NCBI GenBank assembly: GCA_009760855.2
Contig: WPIO01000168.1
Location: 455,001-519,000, forward strand
Reading direction: 5' to 3'
Origin: Cristatella mucedo
Lineage: Eukaryota; Bryozoa; Phylactolaemata; Cristatellidae
DNA: 64,000 nt
In this document: positions 42,720-54,062 of the stretch, piece after piece
Layout of the letters: each line of letters begins with the position of its first letter
Position numbering within the stretch: the first letter of the stretch is position 1
The notes under the pieces: model-generated
What the model was told of the DNA's origin: nothing
What the model saw: the letters and a program-made list of their open reading frames with translations, nothing else
The model's database searches: none
Made by a program: the position numbers and the translations under genes

Positions 42720-44210
42720 TACTTTGCAGCACGGAGGACCATTGGTCTCCTCCTGCCGACTCCACCTCCTCGACGCCTCACTGCTGTGGGGCTCGAGTGC
42801 ATGCTGTTGCTGCCACAGCTACCGGTAGAATGTTTGGATTCGTGAAAGAAAGGCAATTGACTTTGAAGTTTAGTTTGTGGCTAGTCCGAGGAGTGGGGGA
42901 GGCTGTGTAGCAGCACGAATAAGATAGCCCAAGGTCTGTTCACATCATCACATGTGTTACACATACATCATTTTGGTGTAGGGACGATGTGTCCAGACGT
43001 CATGGTGTAGCGTGATTGGCTTACCCGGTGGGCAGGCTGGCCGGATGCCAGGCACTGCTGGCTGTAGCAGCTCAATATATGCCTATGTTGTTCGGTTAGC
43101 AGGGAGCCAGCTGCTGCTGCTGTTGCTATGCACTCGGTTACGACTAGTGGAGCAGTTCATTTGCAGGCAACATGAGGCTGTCGGATTATTGTAATTGCAA
43201 TTAGCGGCCATGAGGCCCATGCCTTTGTCTTGGTGTATATATATATGTATATATATATAGCTCGTAGCAGAGCAGCAGTGCATGGTCCGGAATTGTTCCA
43301 GCCGTGCTGTGAATGCTGTCAGCTGACTGTGAATGCGGCCTTTGTCCTGTACACCTATGGCCCAGCGAGCCGGCCCCATTGTACACAGCTGACTGCTGAT
43401 CGATGTGTCAACAGTACTGCTAGCCCGGTTATTGACCAGCAGCAGCAGCAGCCAATGCAGAGCCACACCAGCTGCACTAATCGATTTAATTCGAAGCACC
43501 GTATCCCGAGCGGCTGCTCAATAGCTCGACCGGTGGGCATTCATGCAGGCAGCGCCACCTATGCGGCAGCTATTCATCTGGCCGTACAATAGACTGCCGC
43601 AGGACCGCACGGCGAGCTATTGTCCGGTGCTAAGGTCTTCCAGCGCTCAAAATGCCGGCTGCATTGCTCAACCCAATTCAGTCGATTATTTGAAATAGGC
43701 TGCAGCAGCCGGCTCACACGCTCTGAGCTCTGCCCTATCGCCGCTATCGAGTGCGGCGCTAGCGCGGGTGTGTACTTTTCAGTAGTGGCAGCCGGCGCGA
43801 TGCGCTGGGAGTTATACTTCGGTGTGCAGTCACTCTCCTTCGATGGAGGGCCAGTCGCCGGCAGCACGGCGCCACATGTCGCGCTATCGTTCGAAAGCCG
43901 CTGTTCGGAAGCGGCGCCGACGTCCTGCGCTTGCCTTACTTCTGACCAGGCGACACTGCTATATATATAGAGGCTGCTGCTGCAGTATAAAAAACAGCGA
44001 TGAAACATCGGTGTAGCGCCCAAAGAGAACCGAATCCGCAGGCCGTTAAGGAAGGACGGAGATTGCTTAGAGATAGCGAGCACAATTTCAGCGCACACAG
44101 GATTCCGTATGTGTTGAATGTACGAAGGACAATTCAAGTAGATGCTGGTGATCTGATAGCGAATGCTGTGTGAAAATGGTAGGTGTTTAGCTTTTTTTTT
44201 TTTTTGTTGA
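42720..44210. other. Unique, moderately GC-rich DNA
   Basis: Frames exist on both strands (e.g. 43574-44137 minus, 43620-43970 plus) and overlap each other. None has a recognisable domain. A (TA)n run lies at 43234-43259. No gene called. Confidence 0.35.
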
Positions 44211-44214
44211 AATC

Positions 44215-44350
44215 TCGAGTCGGGGCAGTAACGTGACGTCAGCTAGTAGTGAGTTCTAGCCTTTCGGAAGGCAGATACCTAAAGGCACTCCAAAGGTTCG
44301 TCAGGCACTGACCTCCTGGCCTGAGTCGGCTATTCCTCATCAGGCTTGTA
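44215..44350 (-). mobile_element. Old LINE-B scrap
   Basis: 'gtcggggcagtaacgtgacgtc', 'agtagtgagttctagcctttcgg'. Weak match to the LINE-B C-terminal region. Confidence 0.4.
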
Positions 44351-44399
44351 TCTATGCGTAATTATGGGTCAGCTATTTTTAAGAAATGTATAATTACTC

Positions 44400-45395
44400 G
44401 AACTGATTGACATTCGTCTTGCCGGTCGTTAAAAGTGGAGGAAAAGAAGTGTGTCTGCCAAGGTTGCCAGGGCAACGCCAAGCAATGCATAATCATGTGC
44501 TGCTGCCGTGACAAGTGCTTGCACCGAGCGTCAGACGAGACCGAGGCCATTTTGAGCAGCCATCAGAAGTTTGATCACTAGGTTGTGCAACTAGTTTATA
44601 CAGACCGTTTGAAAGATAGGCACTGTCGAGCAATCTCGAGCTAGAGAAAGTTTGATCGCGTGACTCGGGCTTTAGGGAGCCGGAATGTGTGTGGCATACT
44701 TTCGCCTCCTGGCAGTCCATCCATTCTAACGCCAGCAATGAGAGCAACTCTTTGCCGTGTGCATCTGGCACTATTTCTGCTTCATTCTTTCAGCTAGCCA
44801 AACAGCGGTGTGTTCATGCCTTCTATAAAAAAGAAAAAAGTCGCGCAGCATCGACAGCTTCAAGGAAGGACAGCCGGTTTTCATAGGATTAGCACTGGCA
44901 GGGGGCAGTAGGTCTTGTGTTGGTCACCTTGATTGCTTTTACATTTCTGTTAGATTTTGAAGGCTCACGTCTCAGAAAGCCGTGTAGCCGTGCCCCGCCT
45001 CCCGAAAGTGGGAGCGACAGTTGGGCGGTCCGAGGAGCACCAGGATATTCTAATTGGGGACACTAGCTTTGGGTAGTGCAGGCTTAGGTGGCTGGAAGCA
45101 TGCCAAACTGGGCTTGTACCCTGCATTGGGTTGGTGAGGGGCAGGCTTGCACGAAGTAAGTTCTGGAATGAAGGAAGTGGCCAAGAGCCACCATGTCTTG
45201 CCAACGAGTGCATGCAAAAGTTTGCCAACTCCACACAACCAATACTTAAGGAGTGTCCTTGAACTTGGAATATGATCTATTACCACAGCAGTATCAGCAG
45301 CATCATAAATGGCCATGAGCTCGGTATAGAACTTACGTAGGCCACTGACGAAGGCTCTTGTAATTTTTTTAATTGTTTATTTTTTTAATTTTTTT
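44400..45395. other. No recognisable feature
   Basis: Unique sequence with short frames only. Confidence 0.35.
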
Positions 45396-45400
45396 TATAT

Positions 45401-47165
45401 AATAATAATAATATTGCACTTGATAAAGCGCCCTCAGAGAACTTAATCTCTTTCTAGGTGCTTTACATTTGCTGCAAAGTGATATGCAATTGAATAGTAA
45501 GTAAAATCATGCTTGAAAAACAAACAAAATAAATAATATGGTTAGGGGTGGCATGCACAGGGTCAGCATGCAAATGTGGTTAGTGGCAGCATGCACAGTG
45601 TCAGCACGCATAAGCACATCAAGGACGAATCACAGGGATCCACTAAATGCTGTCCTAAATAGGTGTGTTTTTAAGTTTCTTTTAAATGTGGTCAGGTCAT
45701 GGGATGTTCTGACGCAGGTTGGGAGGGAGTTCCAGGCTTTGGGAGCATACGAGCTGAATGCACGGTCTCCAAAGGATTTAAGGTTTGTACGAGGTATTTC
45801 CAGACTGTTGGATTCCGAAAAGCGGGTGGCACGATGCTTAGCCTGATGGGGTAGTATATCTGACAGATAGGCTGGAGCCATAGAATGAAGGGACCTAAAA
45901 GTGAGGGACAAAACCTTGAAGTCAATCCGTTGCTTGACTGGTAGCCAGTGCAGGTCGGCGAGAAGTGGAGTAATGTGGCAACTGCTACGCTCACGACAGA
46001 CAAGCCTAGCTGCAGAGTTTTGCACCAGCTGCAATCGCCTGAGCGCACATGCTGGTAAGCCAGTAAGCAGTGAGTTGCAGAAGTCGAGACGGGATGTCAC
46101 GAATGCATGGACCAACTTGGACGTGGTATCCTTATCTAAACAAGCCCTAATTTTAGCCATGTTATGAAGCTGAAAATTGGCAGATTTGACTGTGGAGCTG
46201 ATGTGGTCGTCTAACGAGAGGTCGCTTTGGAATATGACACCTAGATTTCGAGCTGATTCAACTGGAGATATGCTGGCAGAGCCAATTTTGAGAGTCAGCC
46301 TTTCCAATCTCTGAATCACACTGGGTTTGCCCATAACTAGTAAGTTAGTTTTATCATCGTTTAGTTTTAGAAAATTTGCTGCCATCATGTTTGCGAAATG
46401 TCATCCATGCGGATGCATCAATGCAAGTGAGTTGAGAGAATTTGAGGTGCTCGAAGGCTGGGAGGGATCAAAGCAAAGGTAAAACTGAGTGTCATCCGCA
46501 TAGAAGTGAAAGCCTAGATTGTGCTTGGCAATCACATCAGCAAGAGGGAGAGTATAAACCGTGAAAAGAACCGGACCTAGCACTGAGCCCTGAGGTACTC
46601 CATATTTTAGAGGTACTTCAGATGATCTTTGTCCATTCACGTCAATACTCTGGAGTCTCCCACTGATATAGGGCCTGAACCACTGCAGAGCAGTGCCAGT
46701 GATGCCCAGGCGAGATGAGAGGCGCTCTAGAAGAACTCTGTGATCGATGGTATCAAAAACTGCCGAAAGATCGAGCAAAACAAGCAGAGACACTCTACCC
46801 ATGTCTGCATTCCTAAGTAGGTCGTTGTATACCCGAAGCGATGCTGACTCTGTGGAGTGATTAGCTCTAAAGCCAGACTGGAACTTACTAGCAAGGTGTG
46901 AGGTTTCGATATAGGAGTTCAGCTGGTCTGCCACGACCCGCTCCATTGTCTTTGATAGGAATGGTAGAAGGAGACTGGGCGGTAGTTGCTTAAGTTCTCT
47001 CGGTCTAGTGTAGCTTTCTTGAGAAGTGGCCTGACTACAGCTTTTTTGAAAGGTGCTGGGACCTGACCTGAGGCTAATAACATATTAATGATGTTGATTA
47101 TGCATGGCAGCAGCAGATCAATGCAACGTAGGAGCAGGACAGTGGGAATAGGGTCCAGTGGACTT
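45401..47165 (-). mobile_element. LINE-B, best-preserved copy
   Basis: Reverse-strand element of about 1.8 kb: short (ATT)n tail at 45401-45415, hairpin, ~240-bp 3' UTR, C-terminal domain, RT palm and fingers, ending 5' near 47165 within the region before the RT. The endonuclease and 5' UTR are absent. This copy defines the family consensus used for the other fragments. Confidence 0.9.
45630..46946 (-). pseudogene. LINE-B reverse transcriptase with frameshift
   Basis: Two frames together span RT and C-terminus. 46946-46401: 'FQSGFRANHSTESASLRV', motif A 'LDLSAVFDTIDHRVLLERL', motif B '[20 protein letters not shown]', motif C '[14 protein letters not shown]'. All catalytic residues are present. 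46388-45630: '[19 protein letters not shown]', 'SRLDFCNSLLTGLPA', 'LHWLPVKQRIDFKVLSL', 'FGDRAFSSYAPKAWNSLP', 'FKRNLKTHLF'. The break near 46388-46410 replaces the short segment before 'WMAAN' that is intact in the copy at 26150, so it is a local rearrangement. Role in life: reverse transcription of LINE RNA and, through the shared 3' hairpin, probably of SINE-2 RNA. Confidence 0.85.
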
Positions 47166-47169
47166 GTTT

Positions 47170-47985
47170 TTTAACCCCGGCAGCCCAAACGATGAGGTCT
47201 TAGCGATCTTCTGCTGCTGCTGCTGCATGCACCTACAATCCAGCACCCCCCAGTGGCTGCTCAAATTCACATCCGATGCCATGACGTGAGTCTGCGGGTT
47301 TTGTGCCGTCATACGTCAGTGGCTGGTTTGGCAGCAGCGGCTGATGCAGAACTCACCTCCAAGGCTCCGGGTGTCCTTTTATCCCCTCATGACACCGTCC
47401 ACGAGTGTGAACTCGGCAGCCGAGCTGTAAGATTGTGGGCATGTGTCTGCCGCTTGCCGGTGCAGTTTGGGATGTGGGAAGACCTTGGATGGAAGCCTTC
47501 GAAGTGGTGCAAGCAAGCCGAGACAGCAGCTTGTGCACAGGTGGGCTTCCTGCCTGCCGTTTGTCCTGGCAAGACGATCAAGCACCAAGCGAGTCCAGTG
47601 CCAGCAGAGTATAATGGATGAGTTTCCAGCCATGACCTTCTCTTATTTCGGTTATCGACATATGGATTGCCAAGCTGGCCGGGCCGGCCACGCTCTGCAA
47701 AGGGAGAGCTAGTGAGGAGAGAGGGAGAATATATATGTGTGCGTGCGTGCGTGTGTGCTATGGACAGGCGCCCCTAGCACAAAACGGTGATGGCTACCTT
47801 GATGCCGGCCCCCATACTGGCATTGTTGAGTGATGACGTTTGTCAGCAGTGTGCTTGGGGTTCGTCTGCAGCATGCTCCTGTGTCGGGCACTGTTCACTT
47901 AAAGCCACTAGAGCTGCCACATTGCCTTCTTCTACTGCACTTCTACCGAGATTTATTGCAGAAGTGCTGTGGCCCATTCATAAGA
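47170..47985. other. No recognisable feature
   Basis: Unique sequence. A plus frame at 47253-47621 (122 codons) and overlapping minus frames are unrecognised. An ATGTGTGCG microsatellite lies at 47729-47758. Confidence 0.35.
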
Positions 47986-47989
47986 CATC

Positions 47990-48085
47990 CCTTCTAGCGC
48001 AAGTAAAGCGCCGGGAATGAGATTAAGTCCTGTTATGGTTCTATGCAAATATCTTATAATAATAATTATTATTATCATTACTATT
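47990..48085 (+). mobile_element. LINE-B tail
   Basis: 'gtaaagcgccgggaatgagattaagtcctgttatgg' and AATAATAATTATT. Confidence 0.6.
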
Positions 48086-48249
48086 ACTACTACAGGGGCA
48101 TCGATCGAATGAGCCAGCTGTTCGGGCTCACTCCCCCACACCCTTCCAATACACCCCTCCCTCTCCCTCTTTTGATATTTCCCTAAATGTTGACGAGTGC
48201 GGGAGTGGCCCAAGAGTTGGTGGCAAAAATCGGCATCGTTCGCTAGCTG

Positions 48250-49080
48250 TGCCCGTGCGTGATTCTGGATCGTGGCCGCCTCCATTGTCAGGCCTCGCAC
48301 GTGACCGGGCACAGCGGAGCTCTGACACGCTGTTGCTGCTGCTCGGTTGCGTGCATTGTGCTGCTCAGTGGAAGACGCGAGCAAGCATTGTGGCCCAAGC
48401 AGTCTCATTTGTTATTACCTGGCTTTCCTTGGCGGTGAATACACCTTTGTCCCAGCCACCTATTGATCGTGCTAGTGCGTGCTTGCGCCCGGTGACCGGT
48501 GGCAGCAGCTGCGGCGGCCGCATTACGCCAGACGTGCGTGCCCACAATTGGCTGCTACTGCAGCCACTGGTCATTTGCAGCAGCAGTAGCGGCAGCGGCT
48601 GAAGCCAGAGTTGTCTCCTGCTCCTGCCGCTGCTCGATCCGACATCCCTCCGGCTGCTGCTTGTCTGCTGCCGCAGCGGCTTCGAAGCTGCCCGGAGGCG
48701 ACAGCAGCAGCAGAGACGACGGCTCCGCTGCTGCTGCTGCTGCTGCTGCCCAGCGTGGGTAAGAGTCGGCCTGCCGCTGCAGCGCTGTCGTGGGCCGTAC
48801 TAAGCCTCTCTGCACGTGTGAGTGGCTCGTTTGCGCGGGTCGAATGCCGACGAATGCCTTGGCTGCGGCTGGCAGGCACGCACATTGTCCTTTTTTCGTG
48901 CAGTGTGGCTGTGCTTGCACGTGCGGTTAGAGCGATTTGTGGTGCAGGTGTTAGTGCATCGTGTCCGCGTTCATTCTGTGCTGGTTTAATCAAGCCGCTG
49001 AAGTTTGGGTTAATGCAGACGAGAGAGTGCATGAGGCGTGTGCTTTGCTCGCTCACTTGCTCACGATTTAGTGCATGTTA
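48250..49080. promoter_or_regulatory. GC-rich domain with CTG repeats
   Basis: Elevated GC and CpG, dense CTG/CAG/GCC triplets and no transposon debris. All frames are partly open because of the composition. It resembles the GC-rich DNA around the 58-kb exon and may be an alternative promoter or exon region. Confidence 0.35.
48499..48758 (+). CDS. Candidate Ala/Ser-rich exon part
   Basis: An open plus frame ends with 'SKLPGGDSSSRDDGSAAAA…', then a donor-like GG|GTAAGA at 48759. Composition resembles the 58-kb protein (Ala runs, Ser/Gly). There is no recognisable domain, the first codon is not ATG, and other frames are also open, so this is speculative. Confidence 0.2.
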
Positions 49081-49196
49081 GGAGCCGTTGTACTTGCCGA
49101 GCATAAATACTAGCTGGCACCTCCCCTGTGTGCCCCCGAGGTGCTGGTCCAAGCGGTCTGCCTCCTCCCGTGTCATGTCTGCCCTGGAGCTTATCG

Positions 49197-49295
49197 ATTC
49201 TCTTGCAACAAGTTCTAAAGCGCCTGGATGAACATTTAGTTATCTTGTTTTGCTGCACGAACGACTTATTGTTATAATTATTGTTATGTATCATA
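49197..49295 (+). mobile_element. Diverged LINE-B tail
   Basis: 'gttctaaagcgcctggatgaac' followed by TTATTGTTATAATTATTGTTA. Confidence 0.4.
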
Positions 49296-49641
49296 GTATT
49301 GTATTCATGCATATTTTATGCATTCATATTGTATGGACTCCATTCGAAGTGACAATCATCTACAGTTGTGCCAGTGCTGTGCGTGGATCGTTTGTAGGCA
49401 ATGCAAGTGTGGGTGTGGCAGTGCATCGTGGACGCTATGTTGCCTATGTTGTACCGCTGCTCCCCGATCCCGTGTCACTTGTTCCTGTCACATGCCCTTC
49501 TTTCTAGAAAGTCAAGCATTGTGGTGCAGCAGGGGTGGGCCTGTGATGGCGATGTGAAACTATCCTGCTGTTGATTTTCTCCGCAATATTTTCGATATCG
49601 CTCTATTTAGTCGAGTTTATTTGTTCAGTTAAAAGGCGTAA

Positions 49642-49866
49642 CTTAAGATCGAACTCAAGGACTTCCACCTACAAGCTAAGCAGAGCTTAAGTGCAGAAGA
49701 GCTGAAGTACGGAGAAGGGTATCAGGTGGCACTAGCACTCACTGTGACCTCCATGTACGAGAGCTTAACAGAGCTGAAGGAGAGCCAGCGTAGTATGGTA
49801 GTAGCACTCGTGCTGGATTTGGGGACTGCTGTAGTCATGCTTGACGTCACAACTGCAGGCACCTAG
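49642..49866 (+). other. Open stretch with protein-like sequence
   Basis: 75 codons from just after a TAA to TAG, in unique AT/GC-balanced DNA. It reads as amphipathic, helix-favouring sequence ('IELKDFHLQAKQSLSAEELK', 'SMYESLTELKESQRS'). There is no ATG near its 5' end and no clear acceptor, so it may be a domesticated or decayed coding fragment of unknown origin. Confidence 0.25.
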
Positions 49867-50077
49867 TCACAGCAGCAGTGGCTGCAAATGGAGCAACAGC
49901 AGCAGTAGTTAGCCTACCAAAATCCCTTTGATGCTGAGTTGTGGCTAGAAAAAACCTATGACTGCTGAGTCGTGTCAAGACCTTGACCTGATCTTCTTTC
50001 CTTCGGTGTGCTGCTGCTGCGATTACTTGCCCAGCCCTCAGAATGTGGTCGCAGGCTGATTTGAGATCGTGAGCCCG

Positions 50078-50208
50078 TAATAGTAATAGTAATAATAGAA
50101 ACAATATTTTCTGTAGCATCAGAGAAATGAATCTCATTCTACGCACTTTAAATTTGCTGTACAGGTAGCATGACAATATGGTCGGTGATCTCATGCCCAG
50201 TGTCAGCA
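50078..50208 (-). mobile_element. Diverged LINE-B 3' end
   Basis: AATAGTAATA tail, 'tagcatcagagaaatgaatctc' and 'catgcccagtgtcagcac'. Confidence 0.55.
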
Positions 50209-50218
50209 CTTAAAATTA

Positions 50219-51540
50219 ACTAATAATAATATTAAATTTGAGAAAACGCCTTAATAAATAAATAAATCCTAGCTGGCCAAACAGCCTCTTTTTGTATAGC
50301 GACAGAAGAGCCTTTAAGGCTATCACCACCGCTTGCAGTGGCGATGAAGGATCGCCCACCACAGGAATCGAACCCACGACCTTGGGACCGAGGTTGTGAA
50401 AGCAACCGCCTTACCTAGTGTGCCATCACGGCTCGCAATTCATAGAACTCAAATCTTTTTTTAGGTGCTTTACAATTACCGCAAAGGAAGCACGATCGAA
50501 TGGTGAATCATTCTTGATAAACAACAAGAATAACATGGTTTGGGGTGACATGCACAGGGTCAGCATGCAAGTGTGGTTAGTGGCAGTATGCAACAGTATC
50601 AGCACGCATAAGCACATAAAAGACGAATCGCAGGGACCCATTAAACGCCGTGATAAATGGATGCACTTTTAGTTTCTTTTTAAATATGGACAAGTCAGGA
50701 GATGTCGTGACGCAGGTCGGGAGTGAGTTCCAGGCTTTGGGAGCATACTAACTACAGGCATGGTCTCCAAAGGATTTGAGGTTTGTACGAGGTCTGTGTA
50801 GACTGTTGGATTCCGAAAAGTGGGTGGTACGATGCTTGGCCTGATGGGAGAGTATATCTGAGAGATAGGCTGGAGCCAAAGAATGGAGTGACCTAAAAGT
50901 GAGCGACAAAACCTTGAAGTTGATCCGTTGCTTTACTTGTAGTCAGTGCAGGATGCCAAGAAGTGGTGTGATGTGGGAACTGCACTACTTACGACTGGCA
51001 AGCCTAGCTGGAGAGTGTTGCACCAGCTGTAAGCGCCTGAGTGCAATAGCCGGTAGACCAGCAAGCAGTGAGTTACAGAAGTCAAGACGGGATGTCACAA
51101 ATCCAAGGACCAATTTAGATGTGGTATCCCTGTCTAAACAAGCCCGCATTTTAGCAACGTTATGTAGCTGAAAGTAGGCAGACTTAACTGTGGGGCTGAT
51201 GTGGTCGTCCAATGAAAGATCACTTTGGAACATGACACCTAGATTTCGTGCAGATTTAACAGGATTTAAAATGTTGATAACCATGTGCGGATGTCATCAA
51301 TACCGCAGCAAGGGAGTTGATCAAATTCGACTTGCTCGAGGGTTGGGAGGAATCAAAGCAAAGGTATAACCGAGTGTCATCCACATATAAGTAAAAGCCT
51401 TGATTGTGCTTTGCAATCACATCGGCAAGAGGGAGAGTGTAAACCATGGAAAGAACTGGACCAAGCACGGATCTCTGAGGTACCCCATATTTCAGGAGTT
51501 CGTCAGATGATCATTGTCTATACACGTCAACTAAGGACAA
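50219..51540 (-). mobile_element. LINE-B with partial RT, split by SINE-1
   Basis: The tail at 50219-50250 is separated from the 3' UTR (from 50437) by a SINE-1. The frame 50985-51284 carries '[20 protein letters not shown]' and '[17 protein letters not shown]'. The frame 51256-51468 carries the active-site segment as 'YLYVDDTRLYLCF' (YADD to YVDD). A deletion removes part of the region between them. Confidence 0.85.
50251..50436 (-). mobile_element. SINE-1 copy
   Basis: Reverse-strand SINE-1 with an (AAAT)n tail, full body, palindrome ('cgaccttgggaccgaggttg') and head. Confidence 0.9.
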
Positions 51541-51554
51541 TTCCCAAGGACTCA

Positions 51555-51800
51555 GCAAACGCTTCTTTTTAAATGTATTCTTCTCAGAGGATGGTGTTAG
51601 CATCGGTCCGGCATGAGTTCTAGGCTTTGGGACCCTACCAACGAAAGACATGGTCTCCACATGGGGTTTTAGAATGGTTCAAGGCACAACCAAACGACTT
51701 GAGTCAGAATAGTGGTTGGCACGATGCCTAGCCTGGTGGTTGGGGGGGGGTTAGTAATTCGGAAAGGTAGGCTGGAGCAAGGAAATGAAGGTATACCTAC
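51555..51800 (-). mobile_element. Diverged LINE-B fragment
   Basis: 'cttctttttaaatgtattc', 'ggcatgagttctaggctttggg' and 'aggtaggctggagcaaggaaatgaag' match LINE-B C-terminal order. Confidence 0.55.
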
Positions 51801-51961
51801 CTCTAATGGCCATGTGACATTACTGTTTGAAGTGCCTGCCTACCTTACTGTTGCTCCATTGGTTGTTTCTCCTGCTCCTGCTGCAGTTCCGGCTCCTGCT
51901 TCTGCTCTTGCTCCTTCCTCTAAGTCTGTTTCCCAGTCGGTCTGGAAAGTGAAAAGTAAAT

Positions 51962-52015
51962 TGCAGCTGATTTGACAGCCTCATTTATTCAGCAGCAGAT
52001 GAGCATGAGCAGCTG
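51962..52015 (-). mobile_element. SINE-1 3' scrap
   Basis: 'cagctgatttgacagcctcatttattcagcagcagatgag' is the 3' end of the SINE-1 variant seen at 38540. The body is missing. Confidence 0.5.
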
Positions 52016-52027
52016 TTTTTCACTTGC

Positions 52028-53812
52028 TATCTATTAGTTCCTCCATAAAGCCGTCTGTGAGTAAAGCAAGTGTGGAGTCATAACCTATGACCTTCCTTAA
52101 AAGGTTTCCTGAGGTTTCTGCATGCGATGTGGCAACCTTAATAAGGTCTAGTAAAAAGAGCTCGTCTTCTGAAAACCCCATACCATCATCTCTGTGGTCT
52201 TCACTGACAGACCAACTTAACCCTGCCATAACCGAGATTTTTTATGCTCCTTTAGAAGAGAGGTTGTACCCAAGTCCTTCAAATCGGCGATTGTTAGACC
52301 CATACTCAAAAGCCTGGATTAGATACAGAGGTCCTTGCAAACTATCACCCAGTTTCCCTTCCTTGTTTGTCAAAGATTCTTGAGAAACTTGTTGCTAAGC
52401 AGCTGGTTGCATATATTGAAAAGAATGAGATGTCCGACAATTTTCACTGGGGGTTGAACAGGCAGCACTCCCCTGAAACTGTTCTCCGTTTTAACAATGA
52501 CATACTGTGCTGAACCGATGGCTGCAATGTCACTGCCCCAGCGATAGATACTAGAGCTGTCAGCTGCTTTCGATACCATTGATCACGATGTCCTGCTTGA
52601 ACGATTGAGAACAACGATCGGTCTGGCCGACGAGGCACTGGCATAGTTCAAATCGTACTTGTCTGATCGTGTTCAATCCGTGTCATGTGGCAGTCAGGTC
52701 TCACACACGAGACGGGTCACCAATGGAGTCCCTCAAGGGTCCGTCGTCGGTCCCTTGCTGTTCTCCATCTATTCTCAACCTCTGGGAAAAGTGATTAAGG
52801 CCCATGAAATAGGATATCACTTTTATGCTGCCGATACTCAGCTGTATTTGTCATTAAAACCGTCGGAATCTGGTGCAGCAACTGAGAAACTGAATGCTTG
52901 CCTTGCCGACATTCGATCCTGGATGTCCGAAATTTTTTTGAAACTGAATGACGATACAACTGAACTGCTGCTCACAGGACATCCTAGGCGTGTGGCTGGA
53001 TTAACAAGTTTTGCTACTACTTTTTAAAAGCTTCATTCAGAAAACTGCTTCTACAGCTAGCCATCACGTCTGATCCTTATTTAAGATTAGGAGCTGTCTT
53101 CCACACTAACTTGCAAACAATGTAGCTAGCTTCTTAGTTCTGTCTTGCCTTGATTATTGTAATTCCCTTTTGGCTGGGCTACCTAAGAAAGCAATTAAGC
53201 CACTGCAGCTGGCTATGAATATGGCTGCAAGGCTAGTTTTCAAGTCCCAGAGGTTTGACCACGTGTCTTCTTTGTTAAAAGAGCTTGGATGGCTGCCTGT
53301 TGATCAACGGATACAGAGCAAAGTTCTTACCCACAGTTTTTACCCACAAGGCCCGCCACGGCTTGGCTCCTTCATACGTAGCTGAACTGCTGCATCAGTT
53401 TCAGCCTGTTCGCGCCCTCAGGTCCTGTGTGGACAATAAATTAGCTGTCCCGTTCCTCCGCTTAAAGACTGTTGGCGACATAAGCTTTAGCTCTGCAGGT
53501 CCTAGGCTGTGGAGCTTGCTTCCACAATTCTTACGCACCGACACCTACTCTCCTGCTGCTGACTAAGGCTCATCCTTTTCAGCAGTCCTGAGCTGCTACT
53601 TTCATGCTACTCACTATCTCAACTGCTCTCCTGACTCTACTATGCTTCCTACTTTCTATTTGTCGTGTGAGTTAAAGTCTGTTGGCTACCGAATGCGTAC
53701 TGAAAGCTGTTTAGGCTGTGAGTGGTCTATACAAAACTCTCCTGTGTAACATACATGTAGTCTTTAAGGCTTTGTGGAGTTACAGACAGAGATACCATTA
53801 CATTACATTACC
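52028..53812 (+). mobile_element. LINE-A, linker to 3' end
   Basis: Plus-strand LINE-A with a nearly complete RT region. Linker 52087-52383 is 'MTFLKRFPEVSACDVATLI'. RT follows, with motif A degraded near 52560. Motif B is '[16 protein letters not shown]', and motif C is mutated to 'FYAADTQLYLSL', losing a catalytic Asp (52659-53027). A ~100-bp deletion sits near 53025. C-terminus 53170-53566 includes '[14 protein letters not shown]'-type sequence and '[11 protein letters not shown]'. The 3' UTR ends in (ATTAC)n at 53795-53812. 5'-truncated before the linker. Confidence 0.88.
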
Positions 53813-53878
53813 TCCGGAAGCCCCTGTAGGCCTCACCTTACTTTACTCGAGAGCCTCAGGTGTCAGATAGCTATAGCC

Positions 53879-54055
53879 GTGATGGCACACTAGGTAAGGC
53901 GGTTGCTTTCATGGCCTCGGTCCCGAGGTTGTGGGTTCGATTCCTGCGGCGGGGCGATCCTTTATCGCCACTGCAAGCGGTGGTGATAGCCGTAAAGGCT
54001 CTTCTGTCGCTATACAAAAGAGGCTGTTTAATCAGCTAGGATTTATTTATTTAAT
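53879..54055 (+). mobile_element. SINE-1 copy with TSD
   Basis: Near-consensus SINE-1 flanked by TATAGCC at 53872-53878 and 54056-54062. Confidence 0.92.
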
Positions 54056-54062
54056 TATAGCC

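Noticed and set aside
43574-44137. A 187-codon minus-strand gene
   Set aside because: It overlaps plus frames of similar length in GC-rich DNA and shows no motifs.
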